A stretch of 64,000 nt of DNA from Hyphomicrobiales bacterium (GTDB lineage Bacteria > Pseudomonadota > Alphaproteobacteria > Rhizobiales > Rhizobiaceae). Position 1 is the first letter of the stretch, and the number at the start of each line of letters is the position of its first letter. The notes beneath the pieces are model-generated. The model was not told where the DNA came from. It saw only the letters and a list, made by a program, of their open reading frames with translations, and made no database searches. The position numbers and the translations under genes were made by a program. Where the stretch lies: assembly GCA_900471515.1 (NCBI GenBank), contig UCFC01000018.1:170902-234901 (forward strand), in the 5' to 3' direction. Shown one piece after another: positions 8,089-16,651 of this stretch.

Positions 8089-9225
8089 TCACCGCTTTCC
8101 ATCGTCAGCCTGAGTCTCTGCAGCGAGCCTCCTACGAGCTGTGTCCTCCGAAATGGATTGAATCTCTTTGTTTAGTTCGTCCAGACGCGCGCGCATCGTC
8201 GCTCTATCGCCAGTGAAGCTCGCGCCTCCTGGCGTGCCAGAGAGCGCGCTGACAAGCTGATCCCGCTCATCCTCCAGGGAGCGAAGTGTAGCGTCACGTT
8301 CCTGCGCAGCCGCCGCATCGTCCTGCCTCCGACGAGCCTCCTCGTCGGCGAGGATGCTTTCCTCGACCTTGTCGACATTGGGCTTAATGTCAGGAAAGCG
8401 ATTTGCCGCGAACCGCAGAAACTGGCTGAACTCGTAAATGTGGAAATCCTGCCCGGATTCAGCCCGAAACTCCTCGATGAGCTCAGGTCGAGGCCCCATC
8501 TTCCGCCCGCGGTGTATCCACCACCAATCTTCCTTGGCGTCGTCAGAAATGAAAATGACAGGCCGGTTGTCAGCTTTCGCCTTTCCAATCATGTCCTTCC
8601 AGATGATCAGGTCACCGAACTTGTCATATTCCCCGGCGTCCTTCTTCTGGTCCTTGTAGCCGGGCGGAATTTTCTTGGAATAACGATCGTCGCCCTCCTT
8701 CTTTAGGGCGGCAAGTTTGTCAGCGGGCCATTTGTCGCCGATACGGTTCTCTAGGAGCTTGGTCAGCTTCTCCAGAACACCGTCAATCTCAGCGGAGGGA
8801 TGCGCCCCGCGAGCCGCCTCCATGCGTCCCTTGAAGTCGGACAGGAACATGTCGAGCGCCGCGAGCTCCTTTTGCACGTTAATCGTCGGATGCGCCCGGA
8901 GCTGACGGAGACGATCGCGCGCCTTGTCGATGTTCGCCTCCTGATCCTTGATCAAGGCGTCATACGCGTCGAGGGCGCCAAATTCGACGTCGAGGCGGTT
9001 GCGCTGAAATTCCAGGCCAACCTGATAAGGAATCCACAATGCGTCGCCGAGCGCCTCAAAAAGGCGCAGCAATTCGTCTCGTACCACGGTCGTGTGCCGA
9101 AGGCAGTGCAACAGGACGTTCGCGTCGGGGACGAAGATCGCGGTGTCCCACAACTTCGCGATCTGCTCCGGCTTCTTTGGATACCATCCCGGGAATTTCT
9201 CACGCATCCGATTCAGTCCAGCCAC
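8089..9225 (-). CDS. PIN-like domain nuclease (PIN_8 type) with coiled-coil tail
   Basis: 378 aa. The N-terminal half fits the PIN-like RNase fold: FVPDANVLL with Asp34, an acidic Glu72 in YQVGLEFQ, then FGDLIIWKD near residue 205 and ISDDAKEDWWW near residue 230, which together give the expected acidic active site. A helical insertion (about residues 80-190) separates the acidic residues, as in the PIN_8 group. From about residue 290 the protein is charged and Ala/Arg/Glu-rich, probably a coiled coil. Start ATG at 9225 overlaps the end of the 175-aa gene by 13 nt. PIN-like proteins of this type are frequent in defence islands; it probably cuts RNA or single-stranded nucleic acid. Confidence 0.8.
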   Translation of the reverse strand: MAGLNRMREKFPGWYPKKPEQIAKLWDTAIFVPDANVLLHCLRHTTVVRDELLRLFEALGDALWIPYQVGLEFQRNRLDVEFGALDAYDALIKDQEANIDKARDRLRQLRAHPTINVQKELAALDMFLSDFKGRMEAARGAHPSAEIDGVLEKLTKLLENRIGDKWPADKLAALKKEGDDRYSKKIPPGYKDQKKDAGEYDKFGDLIIWKDMIGKAKADNRPVIFISDDAKEDWWWIHRGRKMGPRPELIEEFRAESGQDFHIYEFSQFLRFAANRFPDIKPNVDKVEESILADEEARRRQDDAAAAQERDATLRSLEDERDQLVSALSGTPGGASFTGDRATMRARLDELNKEIQSISEDTARRRLAAETQADDGKR

Positions 9226-9740
9226 ACGAGTTTCTCAACGCCCAGGCGCGTCGCGGCATCCCTGACAAGATTGCGCGTCGCTTCGTCCGGCGTCTTTCCT
9301 GTTTCCAGAAGGACAGCTCCGAATGGTCTCCCCTCATGTCGCGATTTTCCTCGCTCGAAAACCGCCATAATCACCAGCTTCCAGTCGCGGCTCTTCCCCC
9401 AACAGATCACGCGGCCGTCCTCAAGTCGGCAACCGTGCGGTTTGATGAAGGTTTCCGCTGCCTCGGTCGGCGCCATCATGCCTAGCGCGCGCCAGATCTC
9501 GGGCTCGCTGGCGAGCAATCTCGCTCGCTCGTACGGCTTGATCAGCGAGTCCTTGATGTAAACGCGCACCTTTCGAGGATCCATGAAGTGCGCAAGCTGG
9601 CCGCCGATAGTCGGGTCCTTGGTCCACTTCTCGTAGTGCCGCGAGCGCTCGGAATCGTTCAGGGAGGCCCAACCCAGATTATCGGCCGCATTCCACAGCC
9701 TATCCCGGAGACCGTCTCGAATGTCCTCCGGCATCATCAT
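9213..9740 (-). CDS. Hypothetical protein, 175 aa, in the defence operon
   Basis: No family recognised. The sequence is soluble and mixed alpha/beta, with segments such as WASLNDSERSRHYEKWTKDP near residue 24 and RPFGAVLLETGKTPDEATRNLV near residue 138. The conserved-looking centre (IYIKDSLIKPYERARLL-like) is helical. Its start codon overlaps the stop of the helicase gene as ATGA and its end overlaps the PIN-like gene by 13 nt, so it is translationally coupled on both sides and very likely part of the same functional unit as the MORC-type ATPase and the nuclease-helicase. Nothing in the sequence indicates catalysis; an adaptor or target-recognition role is possible but unproven. Confidence 0.68.
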   Translation of the reverse strand: MMMPEDIRDGLRDRLWNAADNLGWASLNDSERSRHYEKWTKDPTIGGQLAHFMDPRKVRVYIKDSLIKPYERARLLASEPEIWRALGMMAPTEAAETFIKPHGCRLEDGRVICWGKSRDWKLVIMAVFERGKSRHEGRPFGAVLLETGKTPDEATRNLVRDAATRLGVEKLVWLD

Positions 9741-11410
9741 TGAACTGTTCCCCCATTATGCGGCTTGGGGAAGTCGAACGCCGGCAGTTCCAGGGTAGGA
9801 TCGCCCTCACGCATGAAGAGGTCAGCTTGGTCGCGCATCCAGTCCAGCATGAAGCTGCCGGCGCCCTCGTCCCGAAAGTGCACCATGCCGGGCAGGCGGA
9901 GACGCTCAAGATCACCGCGCGCGGCCTTCTCGAGCTCTACCACCTCGGCGATGCGGCGCAGATCGCTGACAAAATCGAGAACAACAACCTTTGTCTTCCG
10001 CGGGCTGATCCTCAGTCCGCGCCCTAGTTGCTGAACGAAAATGCGGCGGCTGTGGGTCACGCGCATGAACGCGATCATATCGACGTCCGGCACGTCGACC
10101 CCCTCATTGAAGAGATCGCGAGTCGTGACGACATCGAGGCTCCCCTTCCGAAAGGCAGCCATCACCTTGTCGCGCTCTCGCGCTGTCATTTCTCCGGTAA
10201 TGGGTTCGGCCCGGAAGCCGAACAGACGCAACGTCGCGGCGAAGCTGTTGGCATGATGCACTGACGAACAGAAAACGATCGCCGACCGCCGCCTCTCCTT
10301 GTCAAACGTCTCACGGATCGCGCGCGCGGCTTCCTCATCACGCGTCGGCAGCAACAACAGACGATTGAGTTGGCTGAGCGAATACCTGTTACGCGAATGG
10401 GTCCGGACCAGCTCCCAGTCGATGTTATCAGCGAGGAGACGATAGTCCGCCTCACAGAGAAATCCCCGCTTCAAACCCTCAGCAATACCGATCTTCACGA
10501 CCGGAGGCCCAAGCAGCTCATCGATATCGTAACCGTCTCCACGCCACGGGGTGGCCGTGACGCCTCCGATCATCGCCTCCGAAAGATGATCTGTGACTCG
10601 GCGGAACGTTTCAGAGCCGACATGGTGCGCCTCATCGATAAGCACGAGGCCAAAGTCCGGAAGCTCCTCAAGCTTCGAGACGGCGGATTGGATAGTCGCG
10701 AAGGTGATGCCATCCCAATGGCTCGGGCTCTCGCCGCCCATGAGCCGGTGCGTGGGAATCCACTTCGGAAGCTGATCCCAAAATGATCGCTGTAGCTGAT
10801 CGACGAGCTCACGCGTGCCAGCCAGGACCAACGCCCGCCCTTCGGGTATCGCCTCGTCACGGAAGAGCTGGGCCACACTTTCCGCCAGAACAACGGTCTT
10901 TCCCAAGCCTGTAGCTAGCACGACCTGTGCCCGGCCAGTCTCGCGCAGCGAGGCGACGAACTTGTCGACGGCCTCGTCCTGATAGTCACGCAAATCCCGT
11001 CGGTGCACCGAGTACTCTGGGCTTTTCCGAGCAAGCTCAAGGAGCGTGGCCGGCTCCAGCACCCCAATCTCAATACCGAGAGCTTTCCAGCGCTTGATAG
11101 CCTCGTGGGTGGCGGGCCCGGCTCTCCGGCTGGAGGCGACATAAATGCGATCTGCCTTGTAGAAACGAGCGGCCTCACCAACTTCGTTTACCGCGCTCGC
11201 GGAAGGGTATCCGCCTGTCGTGAACTTGCATTGGATCACCCAAAGCTCGCCGTTCTTCACTCCCAGCACATCCGCGCCGTGGTCGCCTGATCCCGCGACA
11301 AGCCTCACATCCTCGAACCCGTTGCAAACGAGCAGCCGCGCGACGTCCCGCTCGAAGGCCTGCCAAGGCCCTTTCAGCAACCGCTCAGCATCGAGGAAGG
11401 GCTCGCGCAT
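9737..11410 (-). CDS. DEAD/DEAH-box helicase with N-terminal Mrr-like restriction nuclease domain
   Basis: 557 aa. Residues 15-115 form an Mrr-type nuclease: GF-D-V..GSGDHGAD with Asp47, then LWVIQCKF with Q60-x-K62. Residues 140-340 hold helicase domain 1: LRDYQDEAV Q motif, ATGLGKT Walker A near 168, LIDEAHH Walker B near 258 and TATPWR motif III. Residues 350-480 hold domain 2, ending QLGRGLR (motif VI). The architecture is that of an ATP-driven restriction translocase. Its first codon shares one base with the stop of the GHKL ATPase gene (TGATG) and its end overlaps the next gene. It differs from the Z1 helicases described with other MORC ATPases in bacterial restriction loci. Confidence 0.88.
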   Translation of the reverse strand: MREPFLDAERLLKGPWQAFERDVARLLVCNGFEDVRLVAGSGDHGADVLGVKNGELWVIQCKFTTGGYPSASAVNEVGEAARFYKADRIYVASSRRAGPATHEAIKRWKALGIEIGVLEPATLLELARKSPEYSVHRRDLRDYQDEAVDKFVASLRETGRAQVVLATGLGKTVVLAESVAQLFRDEAIPEGRALVLAGTRELVDQLQRSFWDQLPKWIPTHRLMGGESPSHWDGITFATIQSAVSKLEELPDFGLVLIDEAHHVGSETFRRVTDHLSEAMIGGVTATPWRGDGYDIDELLGPPVVKIGIAEGLKRGFLCEADYRLLADNIDWELVRTHSRNRYSLSQLNRLLLLPTRDEEAARAIRETFDKERRRSAIVFCSSVHHANSFAATLRLFGFRAEPITGEMTARERDKVMAAFRKGSLDVVTTRDLFNEGVDVPDVDMIAFMRVTHSRRIFVQQLGRGLRISPRKTKVVVLDFVSDLRRIAEVVELEKAARGDLERLRLPGMVHFRDEGAGSFMLDWMRDQADLFMREGDPTLELPAFDFPKPHNGGTVQ

Positions 11411-13737
11411 CAGTCCGCCACATCAGGTTTGAGTAGCCGCACCGAGCAGCTGGCGCGGATCACCGCGTCCCGGCTCGCCCGCTCGACATCGGCCGGCGAC
11501 TGATTCGCGAGCCACACGGCATCGCTCAGGTACGCGTCGTATCGAGACCGAACCGCCGTGCGAGCTTGCTCCGAAATCGCCTCGCTACCGAAATCGAGGC
11601 TGGCGTAGGGATCGTTCCAGTATTTGCCGTCAAGGAAGATCTCGGGATGCCTGCCGAAAAGCCCTCTCAGGGATTCTGGATCGGCATAATCCCAGAAGCG
11701 CCCGTCCGCGATCAGCGTCTTGTGGTCAGGCACGCCCCGGTTCGCCATCCGGCGCGCCACTGAGTCGCGCTCACTGGCGTGGAGCTCGGCGAACATCGCC
11801 TCGCTCTGGCCGTCCTCGATTAGTGTGGGCACAGCGCGCGCCATGTCTCCCAGGACCGATGTTGCGAGGGTGATGATCTCTTGTGGGTCAAGCCTGCTGT
11901 CGAGGCAGTATTGCTTTCGGAAGTCCGCGAGCACGCCGGCAACGGAGGGGTCCTGCGCCTGCCCTTTTAGGAACTCAACTGTTCGATGGGTAAGCTCCGT
12001 CAACAGCCCATCAAGGGGCGTCATAGTGGTGGAACGAAAGACGTCGTGGGTCACATCGACGAGGAAGCCGTATGTCCTCGTCGCGACATCATCGAGCTTG
12101 AGCGTCCAGGGAAGACCCGTCGGAAGGTCGGGATCGTTGCTCGCCACGCTGTAGGCCTGGATCTCGTACTCGACCCTGAATGTGGGGTGGACGTACTTCC
12201 GCGAGAGGTCGTGGATTTGCCGCCGGGCCGGGGGTGGTGGCGGCTCGGGCTGCGGCGGTGCGGTCGTTGCGGTTGCCGTGCCGCCGTCGGGGCCGCCCGT
12301 CGTTGGCTCGTCGACGAAGCCGGGTGGCAGTGTCGTGTCGCCTCCGTCCCCGGGCTTCTCACCCAGCACCTCCTTGTCTTGCTCGACGACGAGCTGCCAC
12401 CAGCGCTCGTCCGTCAGATAATCGGGATCATCCTCATCAAAGAGGTTGGCCATCTGCTGGGCGCGGTCATTGTCCTTGACCACCAGAACGCGCGACCACA
12501 GACCATTCTTACCCTGAGGACTGGATCGGCGGAACGACTGATAAAGCCGGTAGAGTGGGCTATCGTTACCGGCGTAACCCCTCTGCTTCGCTACGATCGG
12601 ACGAAGCGGCCCCTCGCCACGAACCACGCGCACCATCTCGCTCCACGCTGGATCGTCCCGCTCGAAGCGATCCTTGGTGTAGCTCACCCGGCAATGATCG
12701 ATATGAATCTCGCCCACGAAGCGGCCGCGCCCGCGCTGATCGTCCGTGGGATATTCCACCTCCGCGATGTCGCCATCGCTCCACTCGAACAAATCCTTGT
12801 TCGAAATCTCAATCTTCCGGCCATTCCGGATGAAATCGAGGCCAAACTCTGTGTTGTGCAGATAGCGCTGGAGCCCGATCCATCCGTGTATCCGACGCTC
12901 CGCCTCAACAACCTCACAGCTCGGGCTGCCGGTTGGGCATGTTTCCTCCGCTGCCGCAAGCGTCCGCATGCAATGGGTGCAATAGCGGCGGGGCGCGAGC
13001 TTCACATCGATATGCTCCACCGCCCGGGCCACCGTGCCGTCGGGAAAAGATACCGTGCGGTCCTCACCCCAAACGCAATGGCGTCTCGGCGCCAAACGCG
13101 TCCCGCCAACCATCAACCGGATCTTGCCAGCCTCCGACTGGCCGAGCAGCGCGGAATAGGCGCGAGCGAGATGCTTACGCATCGTCTTCTGATTGTTGCC
13201 TCGCGCCAGATAAGCGCGTTGGTCCGACTTCAGCCGGCTGATAACGATCGTGGTTCCGTGCGTATTGTGGTCTGGCTTGGGACGCGTCTGCCGCGGGACC
13301 TTGAAGCTCCGCGTGGTGCGTAGCTCGTCGAGGTCTATGCGCACGCCGACCTCCTCCGGATCACCAGCGCGACTGGTCCAAACCTCTGTCACCAATCCCA
13401 ACCGGGCGGTGGCAATATTGAAACCCATACCGAACAGGCCGAGGTTCGACAGGGGATCGTTTCCGGACCAGCCGGCGCGAACGGCGTTCTCCAGAGACTC
13501 GAATGACATGCCGGGGCCGTTGTCACGCACCGCGACGCGCGCGTTCTCATTGTCGGCGCTAGGTAGTGTCACAATGATCTCGGGTGCCTCGATCGGCGCG
13601 CCGGATCGCACCGCGTGCACGAAGCCGTCGATCGAGTTGTCAATCAGCTCCGCGAGGCAACGCCACTGCGGAAGATTGATCTCGCCCAGCATCTGAAGGA
13701 CGCGGGGATCTGGTGTCAGGTCAAACTCCTGGCTCAT
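11410..13737 (-). CDS. MORC/Hsp90-type GHKL ATPase of a restriction-modification locus
   Basis: 775 aa. The N-terminal GHKL fold is complete: ELIDNSID (N box), DNGPGM (G1), GLFGMGFNIATARLG (G2) and HGTTIVIS (G3). A zinc knuckle YCTHC...TCPTGSPSC lies near residues 235-255, followed by an S5-like region (FIRNGRKIEIS...GEIHIDHC). A Pro/Gly-rich linker near residue 480 leads into a C-terminal domain I do not recognise. MORC-like ATPases coupled with Dcm, Vsr and a helicase in bacterial restriction loci are documented (Iyer, Abhiman and Aravind 2008). I placed the start at the ATG at 13737, which overlaps the vsr stop as ATGA; longer in-frame starts lie inside vsr. It likely clamps or loops DNA. 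Confidence 0.87.
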   Translation of the reverse strand: MSQEFDLTPDPRVLQMLGEINLPQWRCLAELIDNSIDGFVHAVRSGAPIEAPEIIVTLPSADNENARVAVRDNGPGMSFESLENAVRAGWSGNDPLSNLGLFGMGFNIATARLGLVTEVWTSRAGDPEEVGVRIDLDELRTTRSFKVPRQTRPKPDHNTHGTTIVISRLKSDQRAYLARGNNQKTMRKHLARAYSALLGQSEAGKIRLMVGGTRLAPRRHCVWGEDRTVSFPDGTVARAVEHIDVKLAPRRYCTHCMRTLAAAEETCPTGSPSCEVVEAERRIHGWIGLQRYLHNTEFGLDFIRNGRKIEISNKDLFEWSDGDIAEVEYPTDDQRGRGRFVGEIHIDHCRVSYTKDRFERDDPAWSEMVRVVRGEGPLRPIVAKQRGYAGNDSPLYRLYQSFRRSSPQGKNGLWSRVLVVKDNDRAQQMANLFDEDDPDYLTDERWWQLVVEQDKEVLGEKPGDGGDTTLPPGFVDEPTTGGPDGGTATATTAPPQPEPPPPPARRQIHDLSRKYVHPTFRVEYEIQAYSVASNDPDLPTGLPWTLKLDDVATRTYGFLVDVTHDVFRSTTMTPLDGLLTELTHRTVEFLKGQAQDPSVAGVLADFRKQYCLDSRLDPQEIITLATSVLGDMARAVPTLIEDGQSEAMFAELHASERDSVARRMANRGVPDHKTLIADGRFWDYADPESLRGLFGRHPEIFLDGKYWNDPYASLDFGSEAISEQARTAVRSRYDAYLSDAVWLANQSPADVERASRDAVIRASCSVRLLKPDVAD

Positions 13738-14201
13738 TTTGTGTCGTTCCCCCTTTGTGACGATGCCGCGCTCGGCGCGCTCTTTATCCTTTTCACAAGC
13801 GCCTCCAGCTCGTCGGCACTGGTCTGACATTCCCAGACCTCCAAAACCGACCATCCCCGGGCCTCGAGCTCGCCACGCGTCCGTATGTCGCGCTGGCGAT
13901 TACCCTCCAATTTCGGACGCCAGAATTCGAGCCTCGACTTTGGCATCCGGGCCAGCTTGCAAGAAGGATCCGGGTGCTGGTGCCAAAAGCACCCATGCAC
14001 GAAAATCACGATGCGCCGAGAACGGAACACCAGATCGGGCCGTCCCGGCAAATCCTTGGCGTGAAGGCGATAACGCAAGCCAGCCGCGTGTATTGCCCGC
14101 CGAACTTTTAACTCCGGCTTGGTGTCGCGCGCCCTGATAAGCGCCATCTGGGCGCTTCTGGCCTTATCCGTCTCATGCGTCGTCCGCACCGCCAGCCTCA
14201 T
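13734..14201 (-). CDS. vsr: Very short patch repair endonuclease
   Basis: 155 aa. Vsr nicks 5' of the T in T:G mismatches that arise when 5-methylcytosine deaminates, protecting cells that carry an m5C methyltransferase. The family signature is intact: RARDTKPELKVRRAIHAAGLRYRLH near the N terminus, then LPGRPDLVFRSRRIVIFVHGCFWHQHPD with the catalytic Asp and the His/Cys zinc ligands, and FWRPKLEGNRQRD. I take the ATG at 14201, since earlier in-frame starts lie deep in the upstream gene; it still overlaps the Eco29kI-type gene by 29 nt. Its presence agrees with the neighbouring cytosine-C5 methyltransferase. Confidence 0.92.
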   Translation of the reverse strand: MRLAVRTTHETDKARSAQMALIRARDTKPELKVRRAIHAAGLRYRLHAKDLPGRPDLVFRSRRIVIFVHGCFWHQHPDPSCKLARMPKSRLEFWRPKLEGNRQRDIRTRGELEARGWSVLEVWECQTSADELEALVKRIKSAPSAASSQRGNDTK

Positions 14202-15120
14202 CAGGCGCCGGTCCCGCCACATCGTCCCCGACCGGAGGTTCGTCCCTCTCTTGGCTGACGGCATCGTCCTGCCGGAAGCCCTCTAGCATCTCCTCAAGAA
14301 GCGCGGCGTGGTCCCGCCGCGCGGGCACACGTTGCAATGTGCTCTCGATACGGCTTTCGATCTCAGGAGGGCTGAGTGAGTCCACCAACCTTTCGTCAAG
14401 CGCCCAGGCGCGACCCGGATGCACCACATCCCAAGGTGAGCGTTTGTTGGCGCGCGTGGATGCCGCATCGCCGTGCTTGCTCATGCCCCAGCACGCTTTC
14501 GTCTCGGCGTTCCAGATCGGCCAGAAAGTGCGGATGAGGTGTTTCTCGGCGACAAGCTGCGCGTTCGTCGCGCATACCAGACGCCGACATTGGAAATCCG
14601 CCAACCTGATCGGCGAGAGATGGGCCGGCAGCTGATCGGCATAGGCCTCGGCCGTCCCGATCGTGCCAGCATGCTCCAACAATCGCGCGGTTAGCTTCGC
14701 GCCTTGTTCGCGCGTTGTGCTCGCGTCGTCATTGGCGGGATCAGCCTTGCCGACATAGATCGGCGTCTCGGAACCCGATATGCCCGCATAGAGCGGATGA
14801 TCACCGCGATAGTAGATCGCGTACACGCCGGAGCCGTAAGCAGGGCGGACGTCGGTGAGCGGAATCATAGGCTGAGCGAGAAGCGCGATCGAAACCATCC
14901 GACCGATCGCCTTGGGATCGGCCGGATCAAACGTCGCGCGCGGCATTCGGATTGGGTCGGTGGACGACCTTGCAGCCTCAAGGGCGACCGCATGTGAGGC
15001 AAGGCCTTCCCGAATACGCCTGACTACGGCTTGAGGTGGATTCCCCCCGGCTGCGGCAAGCACAGCATCCAGCGCATCTTCAAGTGCCTTGATCGCGGCG
15101 CGATCGGGTGCGAGTGCCAT
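14173..15120 (-). CDS. Eco29kI-family type II restriction endonuclease (GIY-YIG)
   Basis: 315 aa. GVYAIYYRG at residues 98-106 and PIYVGKADP at residues 120-128 give the GIY-YIG core, followed by the Arg/Glu/His residues of that nuclease fold (ARLLEHAG; LVAEKHLIRTFWPIWN). Eco29kI itself cuts CCGC/GG; the same specificity is inferred here and is supported by three CCGCGG boxes at the head of this operon. The acidic C-terminal tail (about 280-315) is extra. The gene starts 78 nt after the methyltransferase stop, the usual order for a controlled restriction-modification pair in which methylation is made first. Confidence 0.85.
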   Translation of the reverse strand: MALAPDRAAIKALEDALDAVLAAAGGNPPQAVVRRIREGLASHAVALEAARSSTDPIRMPRATFDPADPKAIGRMVSIALLAQPMIPLTDVRPAYGSGVYAIYYRGDHPLYAGISGSETPIYVGKADPANDDASTTREQGAKLTARLLEHAGTIGTAEAYADQLPAHLSPIRLADFQCRRLVCATNAQLVAEKHLIRTFWPIWNAETKACWGMSKHGDAASTRANKRSPWDVVHPGRAWALDERLVDSLSPPEIESRIESTLQRVPARRDHAALLEEMLEGFRQDDAVSQERDEPPVGDDVAGPAPDEAGGADDA

Positions 15121-15198
15121 CCATTAACCCCCTTCGGCAGGCCGACACGAGGTGTTTTGGTCGCGACTCGTCCTCCCGGCTCCAACAATGTTCAAGTC

Positions 15199-16365
15199 TT
15201 ACGCCGCTCGACGCTTCGGCACTAGCGGGGCCTGCACTCCTTCGGCCACGCGGCTCGCCAACCAGGCTCCGGCCGCCGCGCCGAGCTGGGCAGGAACCGC
15301 ATTACCCAGTTGACGCATGCTCTCGGTCCAGGACCGGGGGAATTCATAATCGTCCGGAAGTCCGACGAGCCGCGCGGCCTCCCGAGTCGTGAAATACCGC
15401 ACCGTCCCGTCGTCACGGACCATCATGTTCTCGCCCCCCGGAACGCCGTGATCGCCAGCCTTTAATGCTTTCGCGGGCAGATCGAGGGGGCTGCCGGTAT
15501 GCCCAGGGTAAACCCGGGCGCCAGGCTGCAGAACGTGGTTGCGCTTCCCATCAGGTTCGCCAAGGCCAAGCAACGCATCGCGCACGGTCAGCCAAGGCTG
15601 CGTCGCGGGAGCGGCATCGAGCTTCTTCAGCTCAGCAACTCGGCGTCGGTCCTGCGCGTGGATCGCTTCCTTGCGCGCCTTCAATCCATGACGGGCCCAA
15701 TACTCGCCCGTTACAAACTGATCCCATAGTAACCGATCCCGCGAATGTGTCGGAGCCATCTGCTCGGGAGCAACACCCACATCGGCACGAATCCCAAAAA
15801 TCAGGACCCGGTGACGGATTTGCGCAGCGCCATAATCAGCGGCGTTCACCAGCTGCCACACGACGCGATATTCGCGCTTTGATCGTGAAGCGATCAGCCG
15901 CGCAAGATGCGTCTCGTGGCTTTCATCGGCGCGGCGGAGCATTGTGGGACGCTCCAGACTGCCAATAATCCAGTTGAGGTAAGGCTGAAAACGCGGACCA
16001 GCAAGATTCCGAACGTTCTCGAACAGGAACATGCGCGGCTTACCCTCACGAATGGCGCGGATAGCCTCCGGCCACATATCGCGATGATCATCCTGCCCAA
16101 GCTTCTTCCCGCCTATTCCAAAAGGCTGACAAGGCGGACCGCCGGAGATCAGGTCGAGCGTGGAGATCTTCTCCCAATCGATCTCGCGAACGTCCTTCAG
16201 CCCCATCGGCCAGTCGCGAACGTGCTCGACACCCTTCGATTTGTTGTGGAGAACCGTCTCGACCGCGTCACGGTCGAACTCAGCCATGTAGGCGTGTTTG
16301 AAGCCCGCCCGAGACATCCCGAGGGCTAGCCCGCCACAACCGGCGAAGAGTTCAGCGCTTAACAT
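15199..16365 (-). CDS. DNA (cytosine-5-)-methyltransferase
   Basis: 388 aa, complete m5C methyltransferase. Motif I ELFAGCGGLALG at residues 5-16 binds S-adenosylmethionine, motif IV GGPPCQPFG holds the catalytic Cys79, motif VI is FENVRNL near residue 113, and motif X QLGNAVPAQLG lies near residue 358. The variable region (about 180-300) would read the target, expected to be CCGCGG by pairing with the Eco29kI-type nuclease. The start overlaps the upstream small regulator gene by 14 nt, so its translation is coupled to the regulator. It modifies host DNA and protects it from the downstream endonuclease. Confidence 0.93.
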   Translation of the reverse strand: MLSAELFAGCGGLALGMSRAGFKHAYMAEFDRDAVETVLHNKSKGVEHVRDWPMGLKDVREIDWEKISTLDLISGGPPCQPFGIGGKKLGQDDHRDMWPEAIRAIREGKPRMFLFENVRNLAGPRFQPYLNWIIGSLERPTMLRRADESHETHLARLIASRSKREYRVVWQLVNAADYGAAQIRHRVLIFGIRADVGVAPEQMAPTHSRDRLLWDQFVTGEYWARHGLKARKEAIHAQDRRRVAELKKLDAAPATQPWLTVRDALLGLGEPDGKRNHVLQPGARVYPGHTGSPLDLPAKALKAGDHGVPGGENMMVRDDGTVRYFTTREAARLVGLPDDYEFPRSWTESMRQLGNAVPAQLGAAAGAWLASRVAEGVQAPLVPKRRAA

Positions 16366-16555
16366 CCTCGCCCCCTTCCAACTCTAGCGGCAGCATCGGA
16401 CCGCCTGCCGCATCATCCAAATATCTCTCGACCGCGCGGCGTATAAGCCAGGCCACCTTAACTCCCTGCGCCTTGGCGAGCCGATCAAGCTCCGCCTTCT
16501 GACGTTTGGTCAGGGTTGTTGTGACGCGTTCCGCATCGCGACCATCCTTGCCCAC
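16352..16555 (-). CDS. Ribbon-helix-helix (CopG-like) regulator heading the defence operon
   Basis: About 67 aa. The core ERVTTTLTKRQKAELDRLAKAQGVKVAWLI has the beta-strand plus two-helix layout of RHH DNA-binding proteins. I favour the GTG at 16555 because GGAG stands 7 nt upstream; a TTG at 16573 gives six more residues but has no ribosome site and would lie inside the CCGCGG repeats. It overlaps the methyltransferase gene by 14 nt. A controller of the restriction-modification genes is the natural reading, with the three 10-bp repeats immediately upstream as its operator, but binding is inferred. Confidence 0.75.
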   Translation of the reverse strand: MGKDGRDAERVTTTLTKRQKAELDRLAKAQGVKVAWLIRRAVERYLDDAAGGPMLPLELEGGEDVKR

Positions 16556-16564
16556 TTCGAAGCT

Positions 16565-16590
16565 CCGCGGCAATCCGCGGCGTTCCGCGG
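16565..16590 (-). promoter_or_regulatory. Three CCGCGG boxes in 10-bp register (putative operator/methylation switch)
   Basis: CCGCGG occurs at 16565-16570, 16575-16580 and 16585-16590, giving 10-bp direct repeats CCGCGGCAAT, CCGCGGCGTT, CCGCGGCAAT. CCGCGG is the recognition sequence of the Eco29kI family encoded 1.5 kb downstream. The array overlaps the ribosome-site region of the first gene. One-turn spacing places all three boxes on the same face of the helix. It could be an operator for the RHH regulator, a methylation-sensitive control site, or both. Confidence 0.65.
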
Positions 16591-16651
16591 CAATGAGACA
16601 GCATGGCTGAGAATCATTAAAGATTCAATCTCCATCTCGCTTCGCGCACAG

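Noticed and set aside
11986..13323. 445-codon plus-strand open frame opposite the GHKL ATPase
   Set aside because: Antisense to a gene with complete ATPase motifs; composition is that of a reverse-complement shadow.
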